A stretch of DNA of 44,150 nt. Source: an uncultured Microbacterium sp. GTDB taxonomy: Bacteria > Actinomycetota > Actinomycetes > Actinomycetales > Microbacteriaceae. Below are positions 1 to 9,014 of this stretch, in pieces. Location of the stretch: the NCBI RefSeq assembly GCF_947632095.1, contig NZ_CANROA010000016.1, forward strand, positions 1 to 44,150, in the 5' to 3' direction. Below the pieces are notes generated by a model. The model was not told the DNA's origin. It saw only the letters and a list, made by a program, of their open reading frames with translations, and searched no databases. Numbering within the stretch: position 1 is the stretch's first letter; each line of letters opens with the position of its first letter. The position numbers and the translations under genes were made by a program.

Positions 1-354
1 CTCGGCATCTTCGAGATCCACGACGCCGCCGACCTCGTCAAGGAGGCCGCGCACCCCGAGGCGAACATCATCTTCGGAACAGTTATCGACGACACTCTCG
101 GCGACGAGGTGCGGGTGACGGTCATCGCCGCGGGCTTCGACGGCGGTGAGCCGTCTCTGCGTCTGGACCCGATGGTCGTCTCCCGCCCCGCAGCGGCGAC
201 GACGCTCCCCGAGATCACGCTCTCGGACGAGACGACCGCCGAGCCGGCGGTCAGTGAGCCCGAAGAGAACCAGCCCGCGCCGCGCATCGCGACGACGAGC
301 CTGGAACCGGCGTTCTCGGACGACGACATCGACATCCCGGAATTCCTGAAGTAA
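1..354 (+). CDS. ftsZ: Cell division protein FtsZ, C-terminal part (5' end outside window)
   Basis: The reading frame is open from base 1 and ends at TAA 352-354, giving the last 117 residues of FtsZ. FtsZ is the tubulin-like GTPase that forms the cytokinetic ring. The visible part holds the end of the C-terminal domain (ANIIFGTVID, then LGDEVRVTVIAAGFD), a Pro/Thr/Glu-rich variable linker, and the terminal peptide DDDIDIPEFLK. That peptide is the conserved actinobacterial tail that binds partners such as SepF, which is encoded two genes downstream. The GTP-binding domain lies upstream of the window. Gene order ftsZ-yggS-sepF-yggT-divIVA supports the call. Confidence 0.97.
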   Translation, partial: LGIFEIHDAADLVKEAAHPEANIIFGTVIDDTLGDEVRVTVIAAGFDGGEPSLRLDPMVVSRPAAATTLPEITLSDETTAEPAVSEPEENQPAPRIATTSLEPAFSDDDIDIPEFLK

Positions 355-374
355 ACAGGGGTACAGGAGACGCA

Positions 375-1055
375 GTGACTGACCTCGGCACGCGGCTGTC
401 CGCGATCGATGCTCTGATCGCGGAAGCCGCGCGCACGAACGGGCGCGACCCCGGGGAGATCACCCGGATCGTCGTCACGAAGTTCCATCCTTATTCGGTC
501 GTTCGTGATCTTCACGATCTCGGCGTTCGCGATGTCGGGGAGAATCGGCAGCAGGAGCTGACGGAGAAGACCGCGGAACCGCCGCTGGATGGTTTGCGCT
601 GGCACTTCATCGGCCAGGCGCAGACCAAGAAGGCGGGCGCGATCCGGCGATCCGCCCAGGCCGTTCACTCGGTCGATCGGGAGAAGCTCGCTGATGCGTT
701 GCATCGCGCGGCCGTCGACGACGACCGGCTGGATGTCCTCGTGCAGATCAACCTCACGCAGGATGCCGGTCGGGGCGGAGTCGTACCAGACGAGGCGCAG
801 AGACTCGCCGAATACGTCCTCGGGCTCCCGTCTTTGCGCCTGCGCGGCGTCATGGGAGTTGCGCCGCTCGATGAGGAGCCGGCTTCGGCCTTCGCCCGAT
901 TGCGCGAGATCTCCGACGGCATCCGCTCTCTCGAGTCCGGGGCGACATGGATATCCGCGGGCATGACCGGCGACTTCGCCGAGGCGATCGCCGCGGGTGC
1001 GACACACCTGCGCATCGGTTCCGCAATAACAGGACCCCGGCCCGACCGGGGATAA
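375..1055 (+). CDS. YggS/PROSC-family pyridoxal phosphate homeostasis protein
   Basis: A 226-residue protein of the YggS/PLPBP family, a single-domain alanine-racemase-like TIM barrel that binds PLP and buffers its level; no enzymatic reaction is established for the family. The expected PLP lysine is in IVVTKFHP near residue 36, followed by the family motif GENRQQEL and later [11 protein letters not shown]. The C-terminal [12 protein letters not shown] and [12 protein letters not shown] segments form the phosphate-binding end. The start is GTG 375, with a purine-rich ribosome site (caggaga, 364-370), 20 nt after ftsZ, so it is probably cotranscribed. The pgeF-like gene that often sits between ftsZ and yggS in other actinobacteria is absent here. 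Confidence 0.93.
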   Translation: MTDLGTRLSAIDALIAEAARTNGRDPGEITRIVVTKFHPYSVVRDLHDLGVRDVGENRQQELTEKTAEPPLDGLRWHFIGQAQTKKAGAIRRSAQAVHSVDREKLADALHRAAVDDDRLDVLVQINLTQDAGRGGVVPDEAQRLAEYVLGLPSLRLRGVMGVAPLDEEPASAFARLREISDGIRSLESGATWISAGMTGDFAEAIAAGATHLRIGSAITGPRPDRG

Positions 1056-1095
1056 CCTCGAAACAGTTCAGCCCACGTCGAACACGGAGGACACG

Positions 1096-1593
1096 ATGGG
1101 AAATCCGCTCAAGAAGACCATGGTCTACCTCGGTCTCGCCGATGAAGAAGAAGCCTACGAGGAGCAGCTCGCCGCTGAGCCGGTTCGCACTTCGCGAGAG
1201 CGGGAGAGCGTGCGCAAGCCCGCGGCACGCGAACAGGACGAGCCGGCTCCGGCGCCGGTCACGCCGTTGCGTCGCCCCGTCGCGATCCGCCAGCCCGCGG
1301 CCGGCGCCGTCAACGAGATCCTCACGGTGCACCCCAAGCAGTACCGCGACGCTCAGCTGATCGCGGAGAGCTTCCGCGAGGGCGTTCCCGTCATCATCAA
1401 CCTCTCGCAGATGTCGGATGCCGACGCGCGTCGTCTCATCGACTTCGCCAGCGGTCTGTCGATCGGTCTCTACGGGCGAATCGAGCGCGTGACGAGCAAG
1501 GTGTTCCTGCTCTCGCCCGAGAACATCGCCGTCTCCGGTCAGAGCGGCATCACGAACGCGGATCCGGAGTCTGCGGGCTTCGACCATTCCTGA
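1096..1593 (+). CDS. sepF: Cell division protein SepF
   Basis: A 165-residue SepF, the membrane anchor of FtsZ in Gram-positives and actinobacteria. The N-terminus ([19 protein letters not shown]) is the usual amphipathic/acidic segment. It is followed by a Pro/Ala/Arg linker at about 35-70 and the compact C-terminal SepF domain at about 72-155 ([27 protein letters not shown], the [18 protein letters not shown] core) that dimerises and binds the FtsZ tail. ATG 1096 is preceded by a good site (ggagga). It lies in the same operon as ftsZ and 3 nt before yggT. Confidence 0.95.
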   Translation: MGNPLKKTMVYLGLADEEEAYEEQLAAEPVRTSRERESVRKPAAREQDEPAPAPVTPLRRPVAIRQPAAGAVNEILTVHPKQYRDAQLIAESFREGVPVIINLSQMSDADARRLIDFASGLSIGLYGRIERVTSKVFLLSPENIAVSGQSGITNADPESAGFDHS

Positions 1594-1596
1594 GCT

Positions 1597-1896
1597 GTGG
1601 GGACTCTGATCTCAGCGATCGCCTCGATCGTTCATCTTCTGCTGCTCCTCTACCTGTTCACGCTGTTCGGACGCCTCATCCTCGAATACATCCCGCTGTT
1701 CAATCGCGGTTGGCGTCCGAAGGGCGCAGGCCTTGTCGCCGCAGAGGTCGTCTACACGGTGACGGACCCACCGATCAAGCTGTTCCGGCGGTTCATTCCT
1801 CCGTTGCGCCTCGGAACGCTGTCGCTGGACTTCGGATTCACGTTCACAATGCTCGCCGTGCTGATCCTCATGTCGATCGTGCGCGCGTTCATCTGA
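1597..1896 (+). CDS. YggT-family small membrane protein
   Basis: A 99-residue YggT-family protein with two hydrophobic segments (about residues 5-28 and 73-97), separated by a loop holding the family motifs PLFNRGWRP and VTDPPIKLFRRFIPPLR. The molecular role is not settled; the family sits in division or osmotic-stress contexts, and here it lies directly between sepF and divIVA. The start is GTG 1597, only 3 nt after the sepF stop, so translation is probably coupled. A 155-nt gap follows before divIVA; it contains a possible -10 (TATGCT 1952-1957) but no clear -35. Confidence 0.9.
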   Translation: MGTLISAIASIVHLLLLLYLFTLFGRLILEYIPLFNRGWRPKGAGLVAAEVVYTVTDPPIKLFRRFIPPLRLGTLSLDFGFTFTMLAVLILMSIVRAFI

Positions 1897-2051
1897 TAGC
1901 GTCTCCGACACCCCTGGCGCGATCGACATCGCGCCGCTTGCGAGCGAGGACTATGCTTGCTCCAAGGTGCGCGCCCCGGGTACGCGCCGCATCAATACCG
2001 AGCCATACTTCAGTCACTGGCAACAGAACTCATCGAAAGAGGAGCCGAGAA

Positions 2052-2618
2052 ATGGCACTTTCCCCGGATGACGTCGTCACCAAGCAGTTCCAGCACGTTC
2101 GATTCAAGGACGGCTTCGACCCGGACGAGGTCGATGACTTCCTCGACGAGATCGTCGTCGAATGGCGCAAGGCCCTCGAAGAGAACGCAGAGCTGAAGGC
2201 AAAGCTCGCCTCTTACGAGTCTGGTCAGGCGGCTCCGGCCGCAGCAGCGCCCGTGCAGGCGGCTCCGGTCGCCGCGAGCGCTGATGGAGCGTCCTCCTCC
2301 ACGGCAGGCATCATCGAGCTGGCTCAGCGCCTGCACGACGAGCACGTCGCCGAGGGTGAGATGAAGAAGAACCAGCTCATCTCCGAAGCGAGCATCGAGG
2401 TCGAGCGCATCCGCACCGACGCGCAGATGCAGCAGCGCGAGGAGATGAACCGCTTCGAACGCGAGCGCAATGCACTCGAGGCCCGCATCAGCGAGCTGCG
2501 CAACTTCGAGCGCGACTACCGCACTCAGCTGCGCGGCTACATCGAGGGCCAGCTCCGCGACCTCGACGAGAAGGCGAACGTCACCGACTCGACGTCGGTC
2601 TCCGCTATCGGTCTGTAA
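2052..2618 (+). CDS. divIVA: DivIVA/Wag31 polar growth scaffold
   Basis: A 188-residue DivIVA homologue (called Wag31 in mycobacteria), the coiled-coil protein that marks cell poles and directs peptidoglycan synthesis. The N-terminal membrane-binding domain is typical (MALSPDDVVTKQFQHVRFKD..FDPDEVDDFLDEIVVEW, residues 1-45). A first coiled-coil segment to about residue 58 and an Ala/Pro linker (about 58-80) follow. Then comes a long charged coiled coil from about 84 to 180 (repeated E/R/K heptads such as REEMNRFERERNALEARI). The in-frame open region starts far upstream, but ATG 2052 is chosen because it opens the conserved N-terminus and is preceded by GAGGAG at 2038-2043. The protein is shorter than many relatives. 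Confidence 0.95.
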   Translation: MALSPDDVVTKQFQHVRFKDGFDPDEVDDFLDEIVVEWRKALEENAELKAKLASYESGQAAPAAAAPVQAAPVAASADGASSSTAGIIELAQRLHDEHVAEGEMKKNQLISEASIEVERIRTDAQMQQREEMNRFERERNALEARISELRNFERDYRTQLRGYIEGQLRDLDEKANVTDSTSVSAIGL

Positions 2619-2627
2619 GGCGTCCTC

Positions 2628-3191
2628 TTGCCAGGACGTCGTCCCTTTCGTCGGTCGGCGGCCGGCATCACCGTCGCGATTCTCGCGATCGTGGTGCTGG
2701 CCGCCGATCAGTTCGTGAAGCATCTCACCATCACGCATCTGCCGCTCCACGAGGTCGTGCCCGTCCTCGGCGAGTTTTTCCAGCTGTACTACATCCGCAA
2801 TTCGGGGGCAGCCTTCTCCCTCGGCAGTAACGTCACGTGGATCTTCACGATCGCTCTGACGCTGGTCGCTGCGGCGATCATCTGGAAGGCCTTCGCGCTG
2901 AGCTCGCGTCGGTGGGCCGTGGTTCTCGGCCTCCTCCTCGGCGGTGTGCTCGGCAATCTCACTGATCGTCTCTTCCGCGAGCCCGGATTCGCGGTCGGCC
3001 ACGTCGTCGACATGATCTCGATGCCGTGGATGATGCCGGCGATCTTCAACGTCGCGGACATCTTCATCGTCTGCGGCATGATCGCCGTCGCGCTCCTCGT
3101 CGTTCTCGGCATCCGATTCGACGGCACGCGCGAGAAGGACGACGCGGCCCAGGATGCCGTCTCACCCGTCGGCGGAGAGCAGGAAGTCTGA
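2628..3191 (+). CDS. lspA: Lipoprotein signal peptidase (signal peptidase II)
   Basis: A 187-residue aspartic protease of the inner membrane that cleaves prolipoproteins after lipidation. Four hydrophobic segments are visible (about 14-32, 65-86, 91-110, 138-160). The two catalytic Asp motifs are present: NLTDR near residue 106 and FNVADI near residue 140. The first methionine-equivalent is TTG 2628, 9 nt after the divIVA stop; no ATG sits at the right place, so the TTG start is preferred. The stop overlaps the ATG of the next gene by one base (TGATG). Substrates in this window include CtaC, the ABC binding protein and the lipoprotein at 27560. Confidence 0.94.
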   Translation: MPGRRPFRRSAAGITVAILAIVVLAADQFVKHLTITHLPLHEVVPVLGEFFQLYYIRNSGAAFSLGSNVTWIFTIALTLVAAAIIWKAFALSSRRWAVVLGLLLGGVLGNLTDRLFREPGFAVGHVVDMISMPWMMPAIFNVADIFIVCGMIAVALLVVLGIRFDGTREKDDAAQDAVSPVGGEQEV

Positions 3192-4111
3192 TGGAATCCC
3201 GGTCTCTCCCCGTTCCGGACGGGCTGGAAGGCGCACGCGTCGACGCTGCTCTGGCGAAGATGCTCGGATTCTCGCGCACGTTCGCAGCTGAGGTAGCGGA
3301 AGCCGGAGGAGTGAGCCTCGACGGCGCCGTGCTCGGCAAATCCGACCGGCTCCGGGCCGGCGGCTGGCTGATGGTCGAGTGGGCGCCGAAGGAGGAGCCG
3401 AAGATCATTCCGGTCGTCGTTCCCGAGCTCGGGATCGTTCACGATGATGACGACATCGTGGTGATCGATAAGCCGACCGGCGTCGCCGCCCATCCCTCGC
3501 AGGGCTGGGAGGGCCCGACCGTTCTCGGCGCTCTCGCCGGCGCTGGTTTCCGCATCGCGACCAGCGGTGCGGCCGAGCGCGCGGGCATCGTGCACCGTCT
3601 CGACGTGGGCACGAGCGGGCTCATGGTCGTCGCCAAGACCGAGTCCGCGTATTCGGCGCTCAAGCACGCTTTCAAGGTGCGCACGGTCGAGAAGATATAC
3701 CACGCTGTGGTCCAGGGGCATCCCGACCCCCTGGCGGGAACGATCGACGCGCCGATCGGTCGGCACCCGAACCATTCCTGGAAGTTCGCGGTCACCCCGG
3801 ACGGCAAGGATTCCGTCACGCACTACGAGACGCTCGAGGCGTTCCCCGGGGCGTCGCTGCTGGAGATCCACCTCGAGACCGGCCGCACGCACCAGATCCG
3901 AGTCCACATGTCGGCGCACCGGCATCCCTGCGTGGGCGACCCGCTGTACGGCGCGGACCCGACGATGTCGGAACGTCTGGGCCTGACCCGTCAGTGGCTC
4001 CACGCACACAAGCTGGCCTTCACGCATCCCGGAACGGGGGAGTGGGTCGAGTTCGAATCGGCCTACCCCGCCGACTTCGTGCACGCGTTGGAGATCCTCC
4101 GCGGCGAATAG
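3191..4111 (+). CDS. RluA/RluD-family pseudouridine synthase
   Basis: A 306-residue rRNA/tRNA pseudouridine synthase. An N-terminal S4 RNA-binding domain (about 14-64, with [21 protein letters not shown]) precedes the catalytic domain. The active-site motif HRLDVGTSG is at 135-143, with Asp138 as the expected nucleophile; the [10 protein letters not shown] and GDPLYG motifs follow. The start ATG 3191 overlaps the lspA stop, and lspA followed by an RluD-type gene is a common arrangement. The exact target uridines cannot be read from the sequence, so no gene symbol is given. It ends with TAG at 4109-4111. Confidence 0.93.
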   Translation: MESRSLPVPDGLEGARVDAALAKMLGFSRTFAAEVAEAGGVSLDGAVLGKSDRLRAGGWLMVEWAPKEEPKIIPVVVPELGIVHDDDDIVVIDKPTGVAAHPSQGWEGPTVLGALAGAGFRIATSGAAERAGIVHRLDVGTSGLMVVAKTESAYSALKHAFKVRTVEKIYHAVVQGHPDPLAGTIDAPIGRHPNHSWKFAVTPDGKDSVTHYETLEAFPGASLLEIHLETGRTHQIRVHMSAHRHPCVGDPLYGADPTMSERLGLTRQWLHAHKLAFTHPGTGEWVEFESAYPADFVHALEILRGE

Positions 4112-4164
4112 TCGTTCGGACCCGCGCGAGTCCATACCAAAATTCCAATGTCCTCGCGCCGACG

Positions 4165-4176
4165 TAGACTCGACTC
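4165..4176 (+). promoter_or_regulatory. -10 element for leaderless dnaE mRNA
   Basis: TAGACT at 4165-4170 lies 6 nt before GTG 4177, so transcription would begin at or next to the start codon. No ribosome-binding sequence is visible in the 65-nt gap. No good -35 is seen. Confidence 0.6.
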
Positions 4177-7100
4177 GTGGCATCCGACTCCTTCGTTCAC
4201 CTGCACGTGCACAGCGAGTACTCGATGCTCGACGGTGCGGCCAAGATCCAGGCGATGACGAAGGCGGCGGCCGATTACGGCATGCCCGCCATCGCCGTCA
4301 CCGACCACGGCAACACCTTCGCGGCCTTCGAGTTCTACAACGCCGCGAACAACGCCGGAGTGAAGCCGATCATCGGCCTCGAGGCGTACGTGACTCCGGG
4401 CACCCACCGCAGCGACAAGACCCGTGTGCAGTGGGGAACGGCCGATCAGAAGCGCGACGACGTCTCCGGCTCGGGCGCCTACACCCACATGACGATGTGG
4501 AGCCAGTCGACCGAGGGCATGCACAACCTCTTCCGACTGAGCTCGCTCTCGAGCATCGAGGGCTATTACTTCAAGCCGCGCATGGACCGCGAGATCCTGC
4601 AGAAGTACAGCAAGGGCCTGATCGCGACGACCGGTTGCCCCTCGGGCGAGATCCAGACCCGTCTGCGTCTCGGGCAGTACGACGCTGCGCGCGAGGCAGC
4701 AGCGGAGTTCCAGGACATCTTCGGCAAGGAGAACTATTTCGCCGAGATCATGGATCACGGCCTCTCCATCGAGCGGCGCATCATGAGCGATCTCCTGCGC
4801 CTGGCGAAGGATCTCGGCATCCCTCTGGTCGGCACGAACGACTCGCACTACACGCACCAGCACGAGGCCGATGCGCACGAGGCGCTGCTGTGCGTGCAAT
4901 CGGGCTCCACCCTCGACGACCCCAACCGCTTCAAATTCGACGGCGACGGCTACTACATCAAGCCCGCCGCCGAGATGCGCCAGCTCTTCCGGGATCACCC
5001 CGAGGCCTGCGACAACACGCTGCTCATCGCCGAGCGCTGCCAGGTCGAGTTCAACACCTCTGCGAACTACATGCCGCGCTTCCCGGTTCCCGAGGGCGAG
5101 ACGGAGGACAGCTGGCTGATCAAGGAGGTCGAGGCGGGACTGCACTACCGGTACCCGAACGGCATCCCCGACAAGGTCCGCAAGCAGGCCGAGTACGAGA
5201 CCGGCATCATCCTGCAGATGGGGTTCCCCGGCTACTTCCTCGTCGTCGCAGACTTCATCAACTGGGCCAAGGACAACGGCATCCGCGTCGGTCCCGGCCG
5301 TGGCTCCGGCGCCGGTTCCATGGTCGCCTACGCGATGAAGATCACCGACCTCGACCCGCTCGAGCACGGCCTGATCTTCGAGCGGTTCCTGAACCCCGAC
5401 CGCGTCTCCATGCCCGACTTCGACGTCGACTTCGATGACCGGCGCCGTGGCGAGGTCATCGACTACGTCACGGCCAAGTACGGCGATGAGCGCGTTGCGC
5501 AGATCGTCACATACGGAACCATCAAGTCGAAGCAGGCTCTGAAAGACGCCGGGCGCGTGCTCGGCTTCCCGTTCAGCATGGGCGATCGCCTCACGAAGGC
5601 CATGCCTCCTGCCGTCATGGGCAAGGACATGCCGCTGACGGGAATGTTCGACACGGCGCACCCCCGCTACAAGGAGGCCAGCGAGTTCCGCGCGCTGATC
5701 GAGACCGATCCCGAGGCGAAGACGGTCTTCGACCGGGCGCTCGGGCTCGAGGGGCTGAAGCGCCAGTGGGGTGTGCACGCCGCCGGCGTCATCATGTCGA
5801 GCGAGCCGATCATCGACATCATCCCGATCATGAAGCGCGAGCAGGACGGCCAGATCGTCACGCAGTTCGACTACCCGTCCTGTGAGTCGCTCGGTCTGAT
5901 CAAGATGGACTTCCTGGGGCTGCGCAACCTCACGATCATCTCGGATGCCCTCGACAACATCCGCACCAACCGCGGTGAGGAGGTCGATCTCGAGCACCTC
6001 GAGCTCGACGACAAGCCCGCCTACGAACTGCTCACCCGCGGAGACACGCTGGGCGTATTCCAGCTCGACGGCGGGCCGATGCGATCGCTGCTGCGCTTGA
6101 TGAAGCCCGACAACTTCGAGGACGTCTCGGCCGTCATCGCGCTGTACCGACCGGGTCCGATGGGTGCGAACTCGCACACCAACTACGCCCTGCGCAAGAA
6201 CGGGCTGCAGCCGGTGACCCCGATCCACCCCGAGCTCGAGGAGCCCCTCAAGGACATCCTCGACATCAGCTACGGCCTGATCATCTATCAGGAGCAGGTC
6301 ATGGCGATCGCGCAGAAGGTCGCCGGCTTCAGCCTCGGCCAGGCCGACATCCTGCGCCGCGCGATGGGCAAGAAGAAGAAGTCCGAGCTCGATAAGCAGT
6401 ACGAGGGCTTCGCGGGCGGCATGAAGGAGCGCGGCTTCGGCGAAGCCGCGATCAAGGCGCTGTGGGACATCCTCCTTCCGTTCTCCGACTATGCCTTCAA
6501 TAAGGCGCACTCCGCCGCCTACGGTCTCGTCTCCTATTGGACCGCGTATCTGAAGGCACATTATCCGGCCGAGTACATGGCGGCGCTGTTGACGAGCGTC
6601 GGCGATTCGAAGGACAAGATGGCGCTCTACCTCAACGAGTGCCGTCGCATGGGCATCAAGGTCCTCCCGCCCGACGTCAGCCAGTCGATCAACTTCTTCG
6701 CAGCAGTCGGAGAGGACATCCGCTTCGGGCTCGGTGCCGTGCGCAACGTCGGCTCGAACGTCGTCGACGGGATCATCGAGGCGCGCAGGGACGAGAGGTT
6801 CACGTCGTTCCATGACTTCCTCAAGAAGGTTCCGCTGCACGTCTCGAACAAGCGCACGATCGAGTCGCTGATCAAGGCGGGAGCGTTCGACTCGATGGGT
6901 GATTCGCGTCGTGCGCTGATGGAGATCCATGAGGATGCCGTGGATGCGGCCGTCGGCCAGAAGCGCAACGAGGCGCAGGGAGCCATCGGGTTCGACTTCG
7001 ACAGCCTCTACGACGAGACCGAAGAGGCGCCACCGGCGAAGGTCCCAGACCGTCCCGAGTGGATCAAGAAGGACAAACTCGCCTTCGAGCGGGAGATGCT

Positions 7101-7695
7101 CGGCCTGTACGTCTCCGATCACCCTCTGGCAGGGCTCGAGGTCGCCCTCGCCAAGCATGCATCGATCTCGATCCACAACCTGCTCGCCTCGGAAGACCTG
7201 CAGGACGGCGACCAGGTGACGGTCGCGGGCCTGGTGACGAGCGTCCAGCACCGCGTTGCGAAGGCCAGCGGGAACCCGTACGGCATGATCACGGTCGAGG
7301 ACTTCAACGGTGAGATCACGGTCATGTTCATGGGCAAGACTTACACCGAGTTCCAGCACACGCTGCAGCAGGATGCGATCCTCGCCGTGCGCGGACGCGT
7401 GTCCCGGCGCGATGACGGAATGAATCTGCACGCGCAGTCGGCGTTCGCTCCGGATGTCGGATCCTTCGACGCCTCGGGGCCGCTGGCCCTCGTGCTCGCG
7501 GAACAGCGTGCGACCGAGCGCGTCATGCACGACCTCGCGGAGGTGCTGCGCCGGCACAGCGGCGAGACGGAGGTCATGCTGCGCGTGCACCGCGGTGCCA
7601 CGGCGAAGGTCTTCGAAGTGCCGATGCCCGTCACCGTCTCCGCCGACCTGTTCGGCGACCTGAAGTCGCTGCTCGGTCCGACGTGCCTGGGCTGA
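4177..7695 (+). CDS. dnaE: DNA polymerase III alpha subunit (DnaE1 type)
   Basis: The 1172-residue replicative polymerase. The N-terminal PHP domain begins at once with the metal motif HLHVHSEYSMLDGA (His8, His10, His12), so it is probably an active proofreading exonuclease as in actinobacterial DnaE1 (family knowledge). The polymerase core shows GPGRGSGAG at 372-380 and the catalytic aspartates in PDFDVDF at 413-419. Fingers and (HhH)2 regions follow (for example YRPGPMGANSHTNY). An OB-fold is near 1010-1050 (VTVAGLVTSVQHR, ITVEDFNGEITVMF). The start is GTG 4177 on a leaderless transcript. The gene stands apart from the division cluster by 65 nt. Confidence 0.98.
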   Translation: MASDSFVHLHVHSEYSMLDGAAKIQAMTKAAADYGMPAIAVTDHGNTFAAFEFYNAANNAGVKPIIGLEAYVTPGTHRSDKTRVQWGTADQKRDDVSGSGAYTHMTMWSQSTEGMHNLFRLSSLSSIEGYYFKPRMDREILQKYSKGLIATTGCPSGEIQTRLRLGQYDAAREAAAEFQDIFGKENYFAEIMDHGLSIERRIMSDLLRLAKDLGIPLVGTNDSHYTHQHEADAHEALLCVQSGSTLDDPNRFKFDGDGYYIKPAAEMRQLFRDHPEACDNTLLIAERCQVEFNTSANYMPRFPVPEGETEDSWLIKEVEAGLHYRYPNGIPDKVRKQAEYETGIILQMGFPGYFLVVADFINWAKDNGIRVGPGRGSGAGSMVAYAMKITDLDPLEHGLIFERFLNPDRVSMPDFDVDFDDRRRGEVIDYVTAKYGDERVAQIVTYGTIKSKQALKDAGRVLGFPFSMGDRLTKAMPPAVMGKDMPLTGMFDTAHPRYKEASEFRALIETDPEAKTVFDRALGLEGLKRQWGVHAAGVIMSSEPIIDIIPIMKREQDGQIVTQFDYPSCESLGLIKMDFLGLRNLTIISDALDNIRTNRGEEVDLEHLELDDKPAYELLTRGDTLGVFQLDGGPMRSLLRLMKPDNFEDVSAVIALYRPGPMGANSHTNYALRKNGLQPVTPIHPELEEPLKDILDISYGLIIYQEQVMAIAQKVAGFSLGQADILRRAMGKKKKSELDKQYEGFAGGMKERGFGEAAIKALWDILLPFSDYAFNKAHSAAYGLVSYWTAYLKAHYPAEYMAALLTSVGDSKDKMALYLNECRRMGIKVLPPDVSQSINFFAAVGEDIRFGLGAVRNVGSNVVDGIIEARRDERFTSFHDFLKKVPLHVSNKRTIESLIKAGAFDSMGDSRRALMEIHEDAVDAAVGQKRNEAQGAIGFDFDSLYDETEEAPPAKVPDRPEWIKKDKLAFEREMLGLYVSDHPLAGLEVALAKHASISIHNLLASEDLQDGDQVTVAGLVTSVQHRVAKASGNPYGMITVEDFNGEITVMFMGKTYTEFQHTLQQDAILAVRGRVSRRDDGMNLHAQSAFAPDVGSFDASGPLALVLAEQRATERVMHDLAEVLRRHSGETEVMLRVHRGATAKVFEVPMPVTVSADLFGDLKSLLGPTCLG

Positions 7696-7741
7696 TGGAG
7701 CCCTGGCTGTGGATAGAGGCTTTTCGGCACCGTTCACGGGG

Positions 7742-7747
7742 TAATAT
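7742..7747 (+). promoter_or_regulatory. Possible -10 element upstream of the 7808 gene
   Basis: TAATAT at 7742-7747 is a near-consensus -10. A T-rich stretch at 7721-7724 is the only -35 candidate, with short spacing. An octamer-like TGTGGATAG (7709-7717), one base off a DnaA box, sits just upstream. Confidence 0.4.
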
Positions 7748-7807
7748 CGTGACCCATCGATGCCGGACCCGTCGGCGCACATCAGATCTGAAAGGAAACG
7801 TCGTTTC

Positions 7808-9013
7808 ATGAGCACGGATTCTTCCCGCGCAGAGAACGAACCGGTCGACGAATGCGCGGCACCCGTGGTCCGCGAGACGCGCGACGAGGCGTTCACCGAT
7901 GACGACGGTGTGCTCTACGACGACGAAGTCACCCCGGAGTACGGGATCCTCGGATTCACGTTGCGCGAGCTCCTGATCGTCGGATTCTGGCTCGTCGCCT
8001 TCGTCGCCTCCTTCTTCCCGCTGCACGGAATGCTGAGCCCCACCTCGATCTGGGGCCAGACGCTTAGCTGGATCCAGCCGATCGGCCTGCCCACGCTCGC
8101 GGTCTTCCTGATCGTGCTGCGTCGGTTCTCCCCGGACGGCATCCGGAGGGTCGGTTCTCTCGGCATCGACCAGTTCGCCTCGGCGGTGTTCTCCTTCGGC
8201 GCGCTCTACTGGGCGATGATCATCGTCGAGCGCCTGATGATCCGGGACGTTTTCCTGGTGTCGTGGGTCATGGTCGTCGAGTTCCTCGCACTGCTCGCGC
8301 TCGTCGCGGTCACCGTCTTCGCCCCGCTGATCCCCGGTTTGCAGGAAGACTTCCGCGGTCGTCTCGTGACGCTGGCCCACCGCAACGCGAATCCCGTTCG
8401 ACCGGTCATCGCGCGCCCCCGTGCGCCGCGTCCCGTCAAGCCCGTGTCGGCTCCGTCGATCGCACCCACAGAGGACGCACCGCACGATGACTCCTCCAGA
8501 CCGGACGCCGTCGAGGTCGGCTCGTCCGATGACGATGACGATGACGACGACGTCGAGATCGTCGAGGTCAACGACACGGACGACATCATCCGTCTGGGAA
8601 GCCTGGAGAGCGTGCCCCTGACAGCACATGCCTCGGCCGGGGCGCTGGGAACTTCCACCGCTGCCGATGACTCCGATCCCGATTACGTCCCCGGTTATGC
8701 CCGTCGCCGCCGCTCGACCGCGCTGCCCGCCATTCCCGGTGATGCCGAAGCAGCCCGAGTCGCATCCGGCGATGAAGCCGTCGCCGGCGATGCCGACAAG
8801 ACCGGCATCATCCCGACCGCTGATTCGCAGCCGTTCTGGGCCCTTGCCGCGACCGAGCGTGATGTCCTCGACGAGAGCGGCGAGAAACTGTTCACGATCG
8901 GCCCAGACGCTTGGGCCCTGGTAATTGAGGACCGTGGCGGCGCCTACGTCATCCGCAACGATGACGGCCGCATCGGCTATCTGCACGACATCGAAGACAT
9001 CACGAAGGGCTGA
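7808..9013 (+). CDS. Unknown four-helix membrane protein with acidic linker and small C-terminal domain
   Basis: Not recognised as a named family. It is a 401-residue protein with an acidic N-terminus (1-45), then four hydrophobic segments at about 52-72, 89-106, 122-141 and 148-174. A basic/Pro-rich stretch (RPVIARPRAPRPVKPV) follows. A disordered acidic linker carries eight consecutive Asp residues coded by alternating GAT/GAC near 8528-8551. The C-terminal segment of about 60 residues (FWALAATERDVLDESGEKLF to the end) looks folded and SH3-like, with alternating hydrophobics. ATG 7808 is chosen over an upstream in-frame ATG because aaagga lies 10 nt before it. The gene lies between dnaE and hisD, with hisD starting 1 nt after its stop. 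Confidence 0.8.
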   Translation: MSTDSSRAENEPVDECAAPVVRETRDEAFTDDDGVLYDDEVTPEYGILGFTLRELLIVGFWLVAFVASFFPLHGMLSPTSIWGQTLSWIQPIGLPTLAVFLIVLRRFSPDGIRRVGSLGIDQFASAVFSFGALYWAMIIVERLMIRDVFLVSWVMVVEFLALLALVAVTVFAPLIPGLQEDFRGRLVTLAHRNANPVRPVIARPRAPRPVKPVSAPSIAPTEDAPHDDSSRPDAVEVGSSDDDDDDDDVEIVEVNDTDDIIRLGSLESVPLTAHASAGALGTSTAADDSDPDYVPGYARRRRSTALPAIPGDAEAARVASGDEAVAGDADKTGIIPTADSQPFWALAATERDVLDESGEKLFTIGPDAWALVIEDRGGAYVIRNDDGRIGYLHDIEDITKG

Positions 9014-9014
9014 C

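Noticed and set aside
4063..7896. A 1277-residue open frame on the minus strand opposite dnaE, and similar long frames at 15462-17117 (minus), 18749-20710 (plus) and 28187-29878 (minus)
   Set aside because: These are antisense to strongly conserved genes (dnaE, ctaD, qcrB, rpsA), have low-complexity Asp/Arg/Val/Leu composition and no motifs. Such shadows are expected at high GC.
8527..8552. GAT/GAC repeat tract as a phase-variable microsatellite
   Set aside because: The repeat unit keeps codon phase (Asp codons) and units alternate irregularly, so slippage would not switch the frame. It is better explained as an acidic linker.
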